A stretch of DNA of 41,025 nt from positions 1 to 41,025 of the IMG/VR virus record IMGVR_UViG_3300036781_000823, one strand, 5' to 3'. This document shows, piece by piece, positions 1-6,601 of the stretch (positions are counted from its first letter, which is position 1; every line of letters begins with the position of its first letter). The notes below the pieces were generated by a model. That model was given only the letters and a program-made list of their open reading frames with translations. It made no database searches and was not told the DNA's origin. Origin of the DNA: a virus. The position numbers and the translations under genes are program-made.

Positions 1-129
1 TCATATCCGCCTCCCCAGCCGGCGTTCCCAAAACGCCAACTCGCGCTCGTAGATCGCCTCCGAGCGATCGTGCAGGCGGCGCGCGTGGGCGATGCGGATG
101 CGCGAGATCAGGATGAGTAGCGGGGTCAT
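1..129 (-). CDS. Small hypothetical protein, last gene of left operon
   Basis: A 42-residue basic peptide (MTPLLILISR at the start, ending in LGRRI) runs from an ATG at 127-129 to a TGA at the first three bases of the window. Its ATG overlaps the stop of the upstream gene (ATGA), which is the usual sign of translational coupling, so I accept it despite its size. The first eight residues are hydrophobic and the rest is Arg-rich and probably helical. I do not recognise a family. It is the promoter-distal gene of a six-gene minus-strand operon. Confidence 0.6.
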   Translation of the reverse strand: MTPLLILISRIRIAHARRLHDRSEAIYERELAFWERRLGRRI

Positions 130-350
130 GCTGCACCGCTTCCGGTCTTACGGTAGAGGCCAATGTCGCGTTCAGCCTCTTGCAACCGGACGATCGCCTC
201 GGAGAGGGTGTCAGCGAGGCGCTGGACGTCCTCGTAGTCAACGCCCTCGGTAGAATGCATGGCGTGGTAGACGGTGACAGTGATGGCGAGCGCACGATTG
301 ACGCTGTCGCCAGCCCGCGTGATTTTGGTGGGGTCGTATTCCTCGACCAT
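126..350 (-). CDS. Hypothetical protein, left operon
   Basis: This encodes 74 residues beginning MVEEYDPTKI. A GTG lies just upstream, but the ATG at 348-350 overlaps the preceding stop as TGATG and is the better start. The protein looks all-helical, with an acidic C-terminal half (VQRLADTLSEAIVRLQEAER) of heptad character. It has no membrane segment or recognisable motif. Its place between two coupled small genes supports it being real. No function can be assigned. Confidence 0.6.
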   Translation of the reverse strand: MVEEYDPTKITRAGDSVNRALAITVTVYHAMHSTEGVDYEDVQRLADTLSEAIVRLQEAERDIGLYRKTGSGAA

Positions 351-733
351 CACGCTGCCCTCCCGATCTCAGCGAGCAGGTTCAGCAGCTTCCACTGGGC
401 ACGGGTCGCAGCGTCGTCGGCCTCGATCCATGCGGACTTGACGGGGTGGTCCACCGGCAGCGGATGGTAGACACCGTTCTTCGTGTTGCGGGCAGCAGCA
501 GCGTCATACTCGACCGTTGCGGCGTCCTTCTCGGCGCGGGCGCACTGCCACTCTTTGATGGCAGCCATGATCTCGGGAGAGGCTGAGAACGACGGGCTTC
601 CGACCCTGACGAACACCGGCATAGCGGCTTCGGCAACAGGCTCAGCAAGAACTGCTGTAGAGACGAGCGCGCCAGCCGCTGCGACGGCGATAGGGGAGCG
701 GCGCAGGAACAGACGGCGGGTAAGGTTCCCCAT
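350..733 (-). CDS. Hypothetical protein with Tat-like N-terminus
   Basis: The 127-residue product starts MGNLTRRLFLRRS, followed by an Ala-rich hydrophobic stretch ending near VLAEPV. This is a twin-arginine-like leader (RRLFL) with a plausible signal-peptidase site. An in-frame start farther upstream at 826 would bury this leader, and the ATG at 731-733 overlaps the previous stop (TGATG), so I use 733. The rest is a small helical domain (SPEIMAAIKEWQ, ATRAQWKLLNLL). The family is unknown. Tat export is inferred from the N-terminus only. It is odd in an early phage operon, where most products are cytoplasmic. Confidence 0.65.
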   Translation of the reverse strand: MGNLTRRLFLRRSPIAVAAAGALVSTAVLAEPVAEAAMPVFVRVGSPSFSASPEIMAAIKEWQCARAEKDAATVEYDAAAARNTKNGVYHPLPVDHPVKSAWIEADDAATRAQWKLLNLLAEIGRAA

Positions 734-867
734 CACGCCCTCCCCGCCTGTTCGCGTGCCAGTTCGAGCACGAAAGCGAAGGCTATGGCCTTTTGAGCCG
801 GTGGCAGCGCGCGCCACATGTCCCATAGGTCAAGCGCCGAAGCAGCTTTCTTGGGGTCCTCAGACAT
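733..867 (-). CDS. Small hypothetical protein, left operon
   Basis: This 44-residue ORF begins MSEDPKKAAS and ends AREQAGRA. It fits exactly between its neighbours: its ATG lies 8 bases inside the end of 860-1690, and its stop overlaps the next ATG by one base. It carries a Trp-containing amphipathic helix (LDLWDMWRALPPAQ). No family is recognised. The tight overlaps on both sides are the main evidence that it is translated. Confidence 0.6.
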   Translation of the reverse strand: MSEDPKKAASALDLWDMWRALPPAQKAIAFAFVLELAREQAGRA

Positions 868-1690
868 TCGGCACCTCACTCGGGGCAAGGTAGTCGAGCG
901 CGACGCGGACCATGACGTCGGCGATATCGCTGCCGAGGAAGGCTGTGTTCTCGTCAGCAGCCAGACGCAGCGCGGCTACCGCTCCGGCCAGCGTGCGGGC
1001 CGGCTTATCCCACGCCTTGAGGACCTCCAAGGGCGGCCCGTAGGTGGCTGCTATCTGCGCCGCCTCCTCTTCCGGCGTCATGCAATCGGGCGTGCCGTTA
1101 AAGGCCTCGTTGCCCCTGCGATAGGCATCGATGGCATCGATGGCATCGAACAACGGATCGTGCGCCGCGAGTTGGCGGAAGCTCCAAACCTGCTCCGGCT
1201 CCCCCGAGCGGATGGTGACCTCCCACTTGCCAAAGTGGAAATCGCCCATAGCTTGGACGGCACGTTCGATATGGATCGCCGCCAGGGGGAGGCCGACGAG
1301 ATCGTCAGTCTCCGGCGCTCCGGCCACCGTCACGGCACTGATCGTTTCGCGGGCGATGCGCCAGCCCCGGTCGTAGCTATCGATGTCGGCGAAACCGACG
1401 GCATAGGGCTTACCCGCCGGGTGGACTACGGCGACGCACAGGGAGCTGGCGATGTCGCTCTCGCGCACCTCGGCCAGAGCGATGCTCAACTCCTTGGCGA
1501 GGCGGTGCGCCTTTTCCCACGGGTGTTCAGGCTGGGCCGTTGGGGCCAATGCCGTGTTGGGCGTGGCCTCCGCGCCCTTGGCGGCAACACCGCCGAGGGA
1601 GTTCACGGCGACAGCAGCAGGCACCGCAGTAGCGGCGGCGGATGCGGTAGCGCCGATCATTCGCGGCGCGGCGGGTGAGGTAGCGCTCAT
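860..1690 (-). CDS. Hypothetical protein, left operon
   Basis: The 276-residue product starts at an ATG overlapping the previous stop (ATGA). Residues 1-40 are Ala/Val-rich and could be a signal-like or disordered segment. The rest is a mixed alpha/beta domain with two similar segments of the type 'Y.RG..IARE' and 'YRRGNEAFN'. A perfect 9-base tandem repeat (GGCATCGAT, 2.9 copies, 1124-1149) encodes DAI repeats near residue 184. Similar unassigned proteins are common in rhizobial prophages by my recollection, but I cannot name a family. It is the largest gene of the left operon. Confidence 0.65.
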   Translation of the reverse strand: MSATSPAAPRMIGATASAAATAVPAAVAVNSLGGVAAKGAEATPNTALAPTAQPEHPWEKAHRLAKELSIALAEVRESDIASSLCVAVVHPAGKPYAVGFADIDSYDRGWRIARETISAVTVAGAPETDDLVGLPLAAIHIERAVQAMGDFHFGKWEVTIRSGEPEQVWSFRQLAAHDPLFDAIDAIDAYRRGNEAFNGTPDCMTPEEEAAQIAATYGPPLEVLKAWDKPARTLAGAVAALRLAADENTAFLGSDIADVMVRVALDYLAPSEVPNV

Positions 1691-2070
1691 GCCGCAACTC
1701 CCTCGGCCGGAGCGACCAGGTAATCGGAATGAACGCCGGGCCCAGTCAGGTAGACCGGACCTTCAGCACAGCGCATCCCGACGGTCGCGAGGATCCAGCT
1801 CCATTCGGAGGCGTCGCGTCCCGCCGCGGGGCGCGGCATGTCGCGGACACGATCGCTGACGGCGATACAAAAGCCGGCCAGCATGCCCTGAAAGTCGTCG
1901 ACGCAGCGGATTGCCGCGAACTGGCTGGCGCTGTGCTTGCCGTCGGGCCCGAATAGACGCAGATCGTGAAGATCGACCTCATCGAGTGAAACCGACGGGT
2001 TGTACCCGAGCGCGGACGTTTCGACGGTTGCCGGCGGCGGGGCGCTGGCGGAAGCGGTAGGCGAATACAT
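1687..2070 (-). CDS. Hypothetical protein, first gene of left operon
   Basis: This encodes 127 residues from the ATG at 2068-2070, which has an ideal Shine-Dalgarno (GGAGG, 5 bases upstream). A TTG four codons earlier overlaps that Shine-Dalgarno and is rejected. The N-terminal 25 residues are Pro/Ala/Ser-rich, and the remainder is a compact domain with two or three Cys and several Trp (SEWSWILATVG). It is the promoter-proximal gene of the left operon, directly downstream of repressor operators. That is the position lambda gives N, but the sequence shows no Arg-rich N-like motif, so no antitermination role is claimed. Confidence 0.65.
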   Translation of the reverse strand: MYSPTASASAPPPATVETSALGYNPSVSLDEVDLHDLRLFGPDGKHSASQFAAIRCVDDFQGMLAGFCIAVSDRVRDMPRPAAGRDASEWSWILATVGMRCAEGPVYLTGPGVHSDYLVAPAEGVAA

Positions 2071-2101
2071 GGTGACCTCCAACGTGGTGCGTTGGGATCA
2101 A

Positions 2102-2213
2102 ATTATCCATTTACGGAATACACGCAAGCATTAACTATCCCTATGTGGATAATTTATGCCAGTTGACTAGCATCCTCCTGTCAGGCACGCGCACGATTAT
2201 CCGTTTAAGGCTA
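2102..2213 (-). promoter_or_regulatory. Left operator/promoter region (OL/PL-like)
   Basis: Three copies of a 16-base dyad with consensus TATCC-N6-GGATA lie here: 2104-2119 (TATCC/GGAAT), 2136-2151 (TATCC/GGATA, perfect) and 2198-2213 (TATCC/GGCTA). The same motif recurs upstream of the repressor gene. A minus-strand -10-like GATAAT (2102-2107) overlaps the operator nearest the left operon, so bound repressor should block its promoter. No strong -35 is visible. The third copy overlaps the 3' end of the repressor gene. The arrangement matches lambda OL, with the repressor gene between two operator clusters. Confidence 0.65.
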
Positions 2214-2789
2214 CATCCGAATTTGCGACAAACCGACCCTACCGACGATGGTGGGTTCATTGTCGGGGAAGAGGGTTTCGTGGCTCGGGTCCGTCGATAC
2301 CGGCTCGAATCGCATCGGGTTTGGGCGAAACCGTTTGTAGGTGGCGTTGCCCTCGCCGTCGTCGATGACATAGCAGGCATTGGGCACCAGGCGCTTGTCC
2401 TTGCGGTTCAGGACGATGTTGCTGCCCGGCGGCGAAATTCGGTCCATGGAGGTTCCCTTGACCTCAAGAGCGATCCAGTCGCCCTCCGGCAAATCGGCCA
2501 CTGCGATGGTGCCAATGGCCTCTTGGGCCACATCGTCCCGGGTGAGCTCGCCGGCGCTGATCCACGACAGTAGCGGCACCGCCATCATTTCAGGGTGGAC
2601 CTCGCTCGAGCCGAGGAAGTGCTCGCTGTAGAGCTGGGCGATGGCGTCGCGGTGCTGCCCGCGAGGCTCTGATTGGCGCTGGCGCCAGCGGTTAACCGTC
2701 GACTGCGACACCCCGAGATGATCGGCAATGCGGCTTTGCGTCCACGCCGGGTCGGTGAGTAACCGGTCGAGCTTGTCAAAAATGTTCAT
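2211..2789 (-). CDS. CI-like phage repressor (HTH + S24/LexA peptidase)
   Basis: This 192-residue lysogeny repressor has an N-terminal HTH (about residues 17-38, IADHLGVSQSTVNRWRQ) and a C-terminal LexA/S24 self-cleaving domain. The expected cleavage dipeptide is Ala79-Gly80 in SWISAGEL, and the catalytic pair is Ser114 (KGTSMD) and Lys152 (TYKRF). By family knowledge, RecA-stimulated autocleavage at Ala-Gly inactivates the repressor on SOS induction. The gene is flanked by copies of the same operator on both sides and is divergent from a Cro-like gene. No clear Shine-Dalgarno precedes the ATG, so poor or leaderless translation from a PRM-like promoter is possible. Confidence 0.93.
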   Translation of the reverse strand: MNIFDKLDRLLTDPAWTQSRIADHLGVSQSTVNRWRQRQSEPRGQHRDAIAQLYSEHFLGSSEVHPEMMAVPLLSWISAGELTRDDVAQEAIGTIAVADLPEGDWIALEVKGTSMDRISPPGSNIVLNRKDKRLVPNACYVIDDGEGNATYKRFRPNPMRFEPVSTDPSHETLFPDNEPTIVGRVGLSQIRM

Positions 2790-2800
2790 GGGTCAGAGCA

Positions 2801-2872
2801 TATCCGCGAGCGGATATTTTTCTACTCCCATATGCGGATAACCTTAATTGACAGATAATCCGCGTACGGATA
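2801..2872. promoter_or_regulatory. Right operators (OR-like) between repressor and Cro-like genes
   Basis: Two full operators are visible. One is 2801-2816 (TATCCGCGAGCGGATA, extendable by one base each side to an 18-base dyad). The other is 2857-2872 (AATCC-GCGTAC-GGATA). A half site GGATA at 2836-2840 has a degenerate partner and may be a third, weaker site. The 2857-2872 operator sits between the -35 and -10 of the rightward promoter, and the 2801-2816 site lies just upstream of the repressor start codon. Repressor and Cro-like binding here is inferred from position and symmetry. Confidence 0.75.
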
Positions 2873-2876
2873 GTAC
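2848..2876 (+). promoter_or_regulatory. Rightward promoter (PR-like), likely leaderless
   Basis: A perfect -35 TTGACA (2848-2853), a 17-base spacer and a -10-like TAGTAC (2871-2876) predict a start near 2883. That is exactly the A of the ATG of the Cro-like gene. No Shine-Dalgarno precedes that ATG. The operator 2857-2872 fills the spacer, so repressor binding would exclude polymerase. Confidence 0.65.
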
Positions 2877-2882
2877 GGGTGC

Positions 2883-3137
2883 ATGAACCCGATTTGCTAC
2901 ATCCGCAAGAACGTCTTCGGCCTAAAGCAGGCCACCTTCGCCAAGATGATCGGCGTCGGGCAAGCATCAGTTTCTCGGTGGGAACACGGTGGCGTACCCA
3001 CCCTCACCGAGATGGCGACGATCCGCAACGCCGCAAAGGCGCGAAATCTGCCTTGGGACGACGAGCTGTTTTATGCCGTGCCGGCGGACACGCAGCGAAA
3101 TCAGCCGCGACAGGAGCAGGAGCCTGCCGCCGCCTAG
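2883..3137 (+). CDS. Cro-like HTH protein
   Basis: This is an 84-residue DNA-binding protein. Residues 10-40 form an XRE/Cro-type HTH (KQATFAKMIGVGQASVSRWE), and the C-terminus is an acidic and Gln-rich tail. It is divergent from the S24-type repressor, with shared operators between them, which is the classical Cro position. It is the first gene of the rightward early operon. The ATG coincides with the predicted transcription start, so it probably starts on a leaderless mRNA. YdaS-like antitoxin homology is an alternative family label with the same role. Confidence 0.85.
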   Translation: MNPICYIRKNVFGLKQATFAKMIGVGQASVSRWEHGGVPTLTEMATIRNAAKARNLPWDDELFYAVPADTQRNQPRQEQEPAAA

Positions 3138-3215
3138 CAGCCCTAACGGCGAGGCCGGGACGGGTGGGGCGGCGGCGCTGAACCTGCCCTGGTCAAATTC
3201 ATCAGGAGAACAACC

Positions 3216-3641
3216 ATGCGTTCGATCGACAGGATCGACGACGGCGAAGGTTTGTCCGCGCCGGATGCCACCCGCCTGATGGGCGGCGGCGCCGGCCGCG
3301 ACCGTGCGGTGATTATCGCCGAATACACCCACGAGCTTGAAATGGCGCTGCTGGCCGCCTGCCTTCGGACGCCTGTGGGGATCGATGAGGTTTCGGCAGT
3401 GATCTCGTCCAAGGATTTCCAGGAGCCTGCCTTCGGACGCCTGTGGGGATCGATGATCACCGCCCGGATCGAATGCAGCATCATCACCGACGACATGCTG
3501 CGTGTCACCCTGGCCGGCCTCGACGATGGGCTCAAAATTGAGCCGATCATTCACCGGCTGCGCCACCCGCTGGTCAAGCCGAAGTCGCTGACCAAGTTCG
3601 CCCGAGACGTCAAACGCCTGGCGCTGGAGCGGTCAGCTTGA
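3216..3641 (+). CDS. DnaB N-terminal-domain-like replication protein
   Basis: This encodes 141 residues with a good Shine-Dalgarno (AGGAG, 7 bases before the ATG). Residues 38-82 read like the helical N-terminal domain of replicative DnaB helicase: E-x3-LLAACLRTP, IDEV, then DFQEPAFGRLWGSM. No Walker A or RecA-like core follows, so this is not a helicase. By analogy it could recruit or load host DnaB, which is inference. It lies at the head of the replication block. A 32-base perfect direct repeat (3357-3388 and 3425-3456) lies inside it, read in two different frames, and is a candidate origin element. Confidence 0.7.
   Translation: MRSIDRIDDGEGLSAPDATRLMGGGAGRDRAVIIAEYTHELEMALLAACLRTPVGIDEVSAVISSKDFQEPAFGRLWGSMITARIECSIITDDMLRVTLAGLDDGLKIEPIIHRLRHPLVKPKSLTKFARDVKRLALERSA
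3357..3456. repeat. 32-bp perfect direct repeat pair, possible origin iterons
   Basis: The same 32 bases (beginning GCCTGCCTTCGGACGCCTGT) occur at 3357-3388 and 3425-3456, with starts 68 bases apart. Because 68 is not a multiple of three, the copies are translated in different frames (RTPVGIDE versus FGRLWGSM), so protein repetition does not explain them. They lie within the first replication gene. Lambda's origin iterons also lie inside a replication gene (O). No AT-rich unwinding stretch is obvious next to them. Confidence 0.75.
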
Positions 3642-4189
3642 GGGACTATGGGAAAGTGCAAATCACCTTCTGGTCGAGCGCCACGATTCGCGCGCTGAGC
3701 GACTCCGGTCGGCTGCTGGCGCTGTATCTCATCACATCGCCGCATTGCACCATAACCGGGGTCTACCGGCTACCGGACGGCTATGCGTGCGATGATCTTC
3801 AATGGACTGCTGACCAGGTCGGCGAAACCCTTTCGGAACTGTTCGAAAACGGTTTCGCAACCCGTTGCAGCATCACCAACTGGGTGTGGGTCCGCAAATT
3901 CCTCGATTGGAACAAGCCGGAGAACCCCAACCAGATAAAGGCGGCCGTCAAGGTCGTCGACAGCATCCCGGCCAACTGCGTGTGGCTCCCGGTTTTCATG
4001 GCGGAGCGAGGTTCTAGTCTCGGCCTCCGACCACCAACTCAGGCAAACCGTTCCGAAACCCTTTGGGAAGGGTTGCCCCAACCGTTTCGAAACCAGAAAC
4101 AGGAGCAGGAGCAGGAGCAGGAGCAGAACCCAAGGCTTATCCAAGAAGGCACTGAACTATCAGTCAGCAGAGGGGGTAAGGCGGCATGA
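3638..4189 (+). CDS. Phage replication initiation-like protein
   Basis: This 183-residue product opens RDYGKVQITFW, a conserved beginning of many alphaproteobacterial phage replication or HTH proteins. That is why I keep the TTG start at 3638, whose bases overlap the previous stop (TTGA). A GTG at 3656 is the alternative. Residues 15-100 look like a winged-helix domain (ALSDSGRLLALYLITSP, TADQVGETLSELFENG, WVWVRKFLDW). The C-terminal third is low-complexity, including a Gln-Glu run encoded by a CAGGAG repeat. It resembles O/DnaD-type initiators in layout and may bind the nearby direct repeats. The function is inferred. Confidence 0.6.
   Translation: MRDYGKVQITFWSSATIRALSDSGRLLALYLITSPHCTITGVYRLPDGYACDDLQWTADQVGETLSELFENGFATRCSITNWVWVRKFLDWNKPENPNQIKAAVKVVDSIPANCVWLPVFMAERGSSLGLRPPTQANRSETLWEGLPQPFRNQKQEQEQEQEQNPRLIQEGTELSVSRGGKAA
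4100..4126 (+). repeat. CAGGAG hexanucleotide tandem repeat (4.5 copies)
   Basis: Four perfect CAGGAG units plus CAG encode the QEQEQEQEQ tail of the gene at 3638-4189. Loss or gain of units keeps the frame, so this would vary linker length rather than switch the gene off. Each unit also contains AGGAG, a strong Shine-Dalgarno core, in the mRNA about 60 bases before the next gene. Confidence 0.8.
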
Positions 4190-5673
4190 CCGACCTATGG
4201 CCCCACCAGGAGCGCGGACTGCACGCGCTGCGCCAGAGCCTGATGAACGGCGCCAAGCATCCCGTGCTGCAACTGCCGACCGGCGGCGGCAAGACCAAGC
4301 TGGCAGCGCACATCATCCGCAGCGCGCTGGCGAAGGGCAATCGAGCCGTCTTCGTGGTCCCGGCGATTTCGCTGGTCGACCAAACGGTCGCGGCCTTCGG
4401 CGCCGAAGGCATCGAGCATATCGGCGTCATGCAGGCCGACCATCCGCTGACCAACGAATTCGCGCTGGTGCAGGTGGCATCGGTGCAGACGCTGGCACGG
4501 CGCGCGCTGCCGAACACGGAGCTGGTGATCGTCGACGAGTGCCACATGCGGTTCGCTGTCATCGAGCACTGGATGAAAGAGCGACCCGACGTGCGCTTCA
4601 TCGGCCTGTCGGCGACGCCTTGGGCAAAGGGCATGGGCAAGCGCTTCGATGCGCTGGTAGTCGCGGCGACGCTGCAGGAACTGATCGATGCCAAGGTCCT
4701 CGCGCCGTTCCGGGTCTACGCCCCAACGCATCCCGACCTTGCCGGCGTCCACACTGTGCAGGGCGACTACGACGAGGGCGAGCTGGGCGACATCATGGAC
4801 AAGCCCGAGCTGACCGCCGACATCGTCAGCACCTGGCTGAAGTTTGGCGAAAATCGCCCGACCCTGTGCTTCGCGGTCAACCGGGCGCACGCCCGGTCCC
4901 TCGAACAGCAGTTCGAGCTCGCCGGTGTGCCTGTGGCCTACATCGACGCCAACACCGAGCGGGCGGAACGTAACCGCATCGGCGAGGCGCTCGCCGCCGG
5001 ACGGATCAAGGTGGTGGTGAACATCGCGACGCTGACCACCGGCGTTGACTGGGACGTGCGCTGCATCATCCTGGCCCGACCGACCAAGAGCGAAATGCTC
5101 TACGTGCAGATCATCGGCCGGGCGCTGCGCTCGGCGCCAGGCAAAGTCGACGCGCTGATCCTCGACCACTCCGACACCACCCTCCGCCTAGGCTTCGTCA
5201 CCTCGATCCGGCACGACATGCTCGACGACGGCGAGCCGAAAAAGATCACGGCGCGCATGGCGAAGGCCAAGGCGGCGACGCTGCCGAAGGAATGTCCGTC
5301 CTGCCACTTCGTGAAGCCGGCGGGGATCCACAAATGCCCGGCCTGCGGCTTCGCCCCGGTGTTCCGCGAGGACGTCGCCATGCGCGAGGGCGAGCTGGCG
5401 CAAATGAGCGGGGAGAAGATCGAAGCGACGCGCGAAGCCAAGCAGCAGTTCTGGTCGGGGTTGCTCTGGTACTGCGAGGCGCGCGGCCGCAGCCGAGGAT
5501 GGGCGTCACATCGATTCCATGAGCGCTTCGACGTTTGGCCGCGAGGCCTGCGGGAACAGGCAGAGCAGCCGAACGCGACCGTGCGCAATTGGGTGAAGGC
5601 TGGCGATATTCGCTTCGCAAAGGCCCGCGACCAGGAGCGTAGGTCGAACGTGGCGGGGTCGAACCATGCCTGA
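4186..5673 (+). CDS. SF2 DEAD/DEAH-box helicase
   Basis: This 495-residue superfamily 2 helicase has Walker A PTGGGKT (31-37), motif II DECH (117-120), motif III SATP (142-145) and motif VI QIIGRALR (308-315). A four-Cys zinc knuckle (Cys370/373 and 384/387, CPSC...CPACGF) lies near the C-terminus. These are the hallmarks of the SSL2/UvrB-like helicases that phages of this type carry in the replication block. It uses ATP to remodel DNA, probably at the origin or fork, acting with the primase next to it. Its ATG overlaps the previous stop (ATGA), and its end overlaps the primase gene by 8 bases. Confidence 0.92.
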   Translation: MTDLWPHQERGLHALRQSLMNGAKHPVLQLPTGGGKTKLAAHIIRSALAKGNRAVFVVPAISLVDQTVAAFGAEGIEHIGVMQADHPLTNEFALVQVASVQTLARRALPNTELVIVDECHMRFAVIEHWMKERPDVRFIGLSATPWAKGMGKRFDALVVAATLQELIDAKVLAPFRVYAPTHPDLAGVHTVQGDYDEGELGDIMDKPELTADIVSTWLKFGENRPTLCFAVNRAHARSLEQQFELAGVPVAYIDANTERAERNRIGEALAAGRIKVVVNIATLTTGVDWDVRCIILARPTKSEMLYVQIIGRALRSAPGKVDALILDHSDTTLRLGFVTSIRHDMLDDGEPKKITARMAKAKAATLPKECPSCHFVKPAGIHKCPACGFAPVFREDVAMREGELAQMSGEKIEATREAKQQFWSGLLWYCEARGRSRGWASHRFHERFDVWPRGLREQAEQPNATVRNWVKAGDIRFAKARDQERRSNVAGSNHA

Positions 5674-6601
5674 GCAAACCCCGCTGTGGGAGCGCGCCAA
5701 GGGCCGGTGGAAAGAAATCCTGCCGACCGTCGCCGGCATCGACGTGCGCCTGCTCGATGGCAAGCACCACCCATGCCCTCTCTGTGGCGGCACCGACCGC
5801 TGGCGCTACGACAATCGGGAGGGCTACGGCACCAGCATCTGCGGGCAGTGCGGCAGCAGGACCGGCCTGAAGCTGGTTATGGCGGTCAAAGGCTGGGAAT
5901 TTCGCGAAGCCGCTATCGAGATCGAAAAGATCATCGGCACGGGGCCGCCGACCGAGGAAGCCGAGCCCGCGGCCGCGATCGATGATGCCGCAAAATACCG
6001 CGAGGCACTGGCGCTGTGGCGGCAAGGCTCGCGCATCGCGCCGGGTGATCCCGTCGACAAATACCTCATCGGCCGATTGGGCAAATACGAGTCCACGCGA
6101 GCGCTCAGGATCATTCCCGAGACGCATTTCAGCGGGCGGAAAATGCCGGCCATGATCAGCGCTTATGTCGACCAGCACGGCGATCTCGCGGGCATCCAGC
6201 GCACGTTCCTGACCGCCGATGGCCGGAAGTACCCCGACCTTGAGGCCGACCGATGGAACACGGGCAAACTACCCGACGGCGGCGCGGTTCGTCTGGCCAA
6301 GCACGACAACGTGCTGGGCATTGCCGAGGGCGTGGAAACCGCGCTCAGCGCCACCGTGCTCTACGGCGTGCCGGTGTGGGCAGCGCTCAACGCAAACCGT
6401 CTCAGGGTCTGGCAACCGCCCCAAGGCGTGAGCAACGTCGTCATCTTCGGCGACGCCGATCGCAACAATGTCGGTCAGGCGGCGGCCTTCTCACTGGGCG
6501 AGCGGCTGGAGCGCGAAAAGATTACCACGCAGGTGATGATCCCGCCGGAGCCGGGCATGGACTGGAATGATGTTTTGAAACAGCAAAGGCCGGCAGCATG
6601 A
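5666..6601 (+). CDS. DNA primase-like protein (zinc finger + TOPRIM)
   Basis: This 311-residue protein has an N-terminal gp4-type zinc ribbon (Cys37/40 and 59/62, CPLCGG...CGQCG) and a TOPRIM domain. In the latter, the catalytic Glu lies in AEGVETALSA (about 221-224) and the DxD motif is FGDADRNN (263-265). This pairing is that of phage and conjugative-plasmid primases that prime DNA synthesis. No helicase core is fused. The separate SF2 helicase upstream and the DnaB-N-like protein suggest that the replicative helicase comes from the host. It is coupled to the next gene through an ATGA overlap. Confidence 0.9.
   Translation: MPEQTPLWERAKGRWKEILPTVAGIDVRLLDGKHHPCPLCGGTDRWRYDNREGYGTSICGQCGSRTGLKLVMAVKGWEFREAAIEIEKIIGTGPPTEEAEPAAAIDDAAKYREALALWRQGSRIAPGDPVDKYLIGRLGKYESTRALRIIPETHFSGRKMPAMISAYVDQHGDLAGIQRTFLTADGRKYPDLEADRWNTGKLPDGGAVRLAKHDNVLGIAEGVETALSATVLYGVPVWAALNANRLRVWQPPQGVSNVVIFGDADRNNVGQAAAFSLGERLEREKITTQVMIPPEPGMDWNDVLKQQRPAA

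Noticed and set aside
1124-1149. GGCATCGAT tandem repeat as an iteron
   Set aside because: It lies in coding sequence in frame (DAI repeats) with under three copies, so a simple coding duplication explains it.
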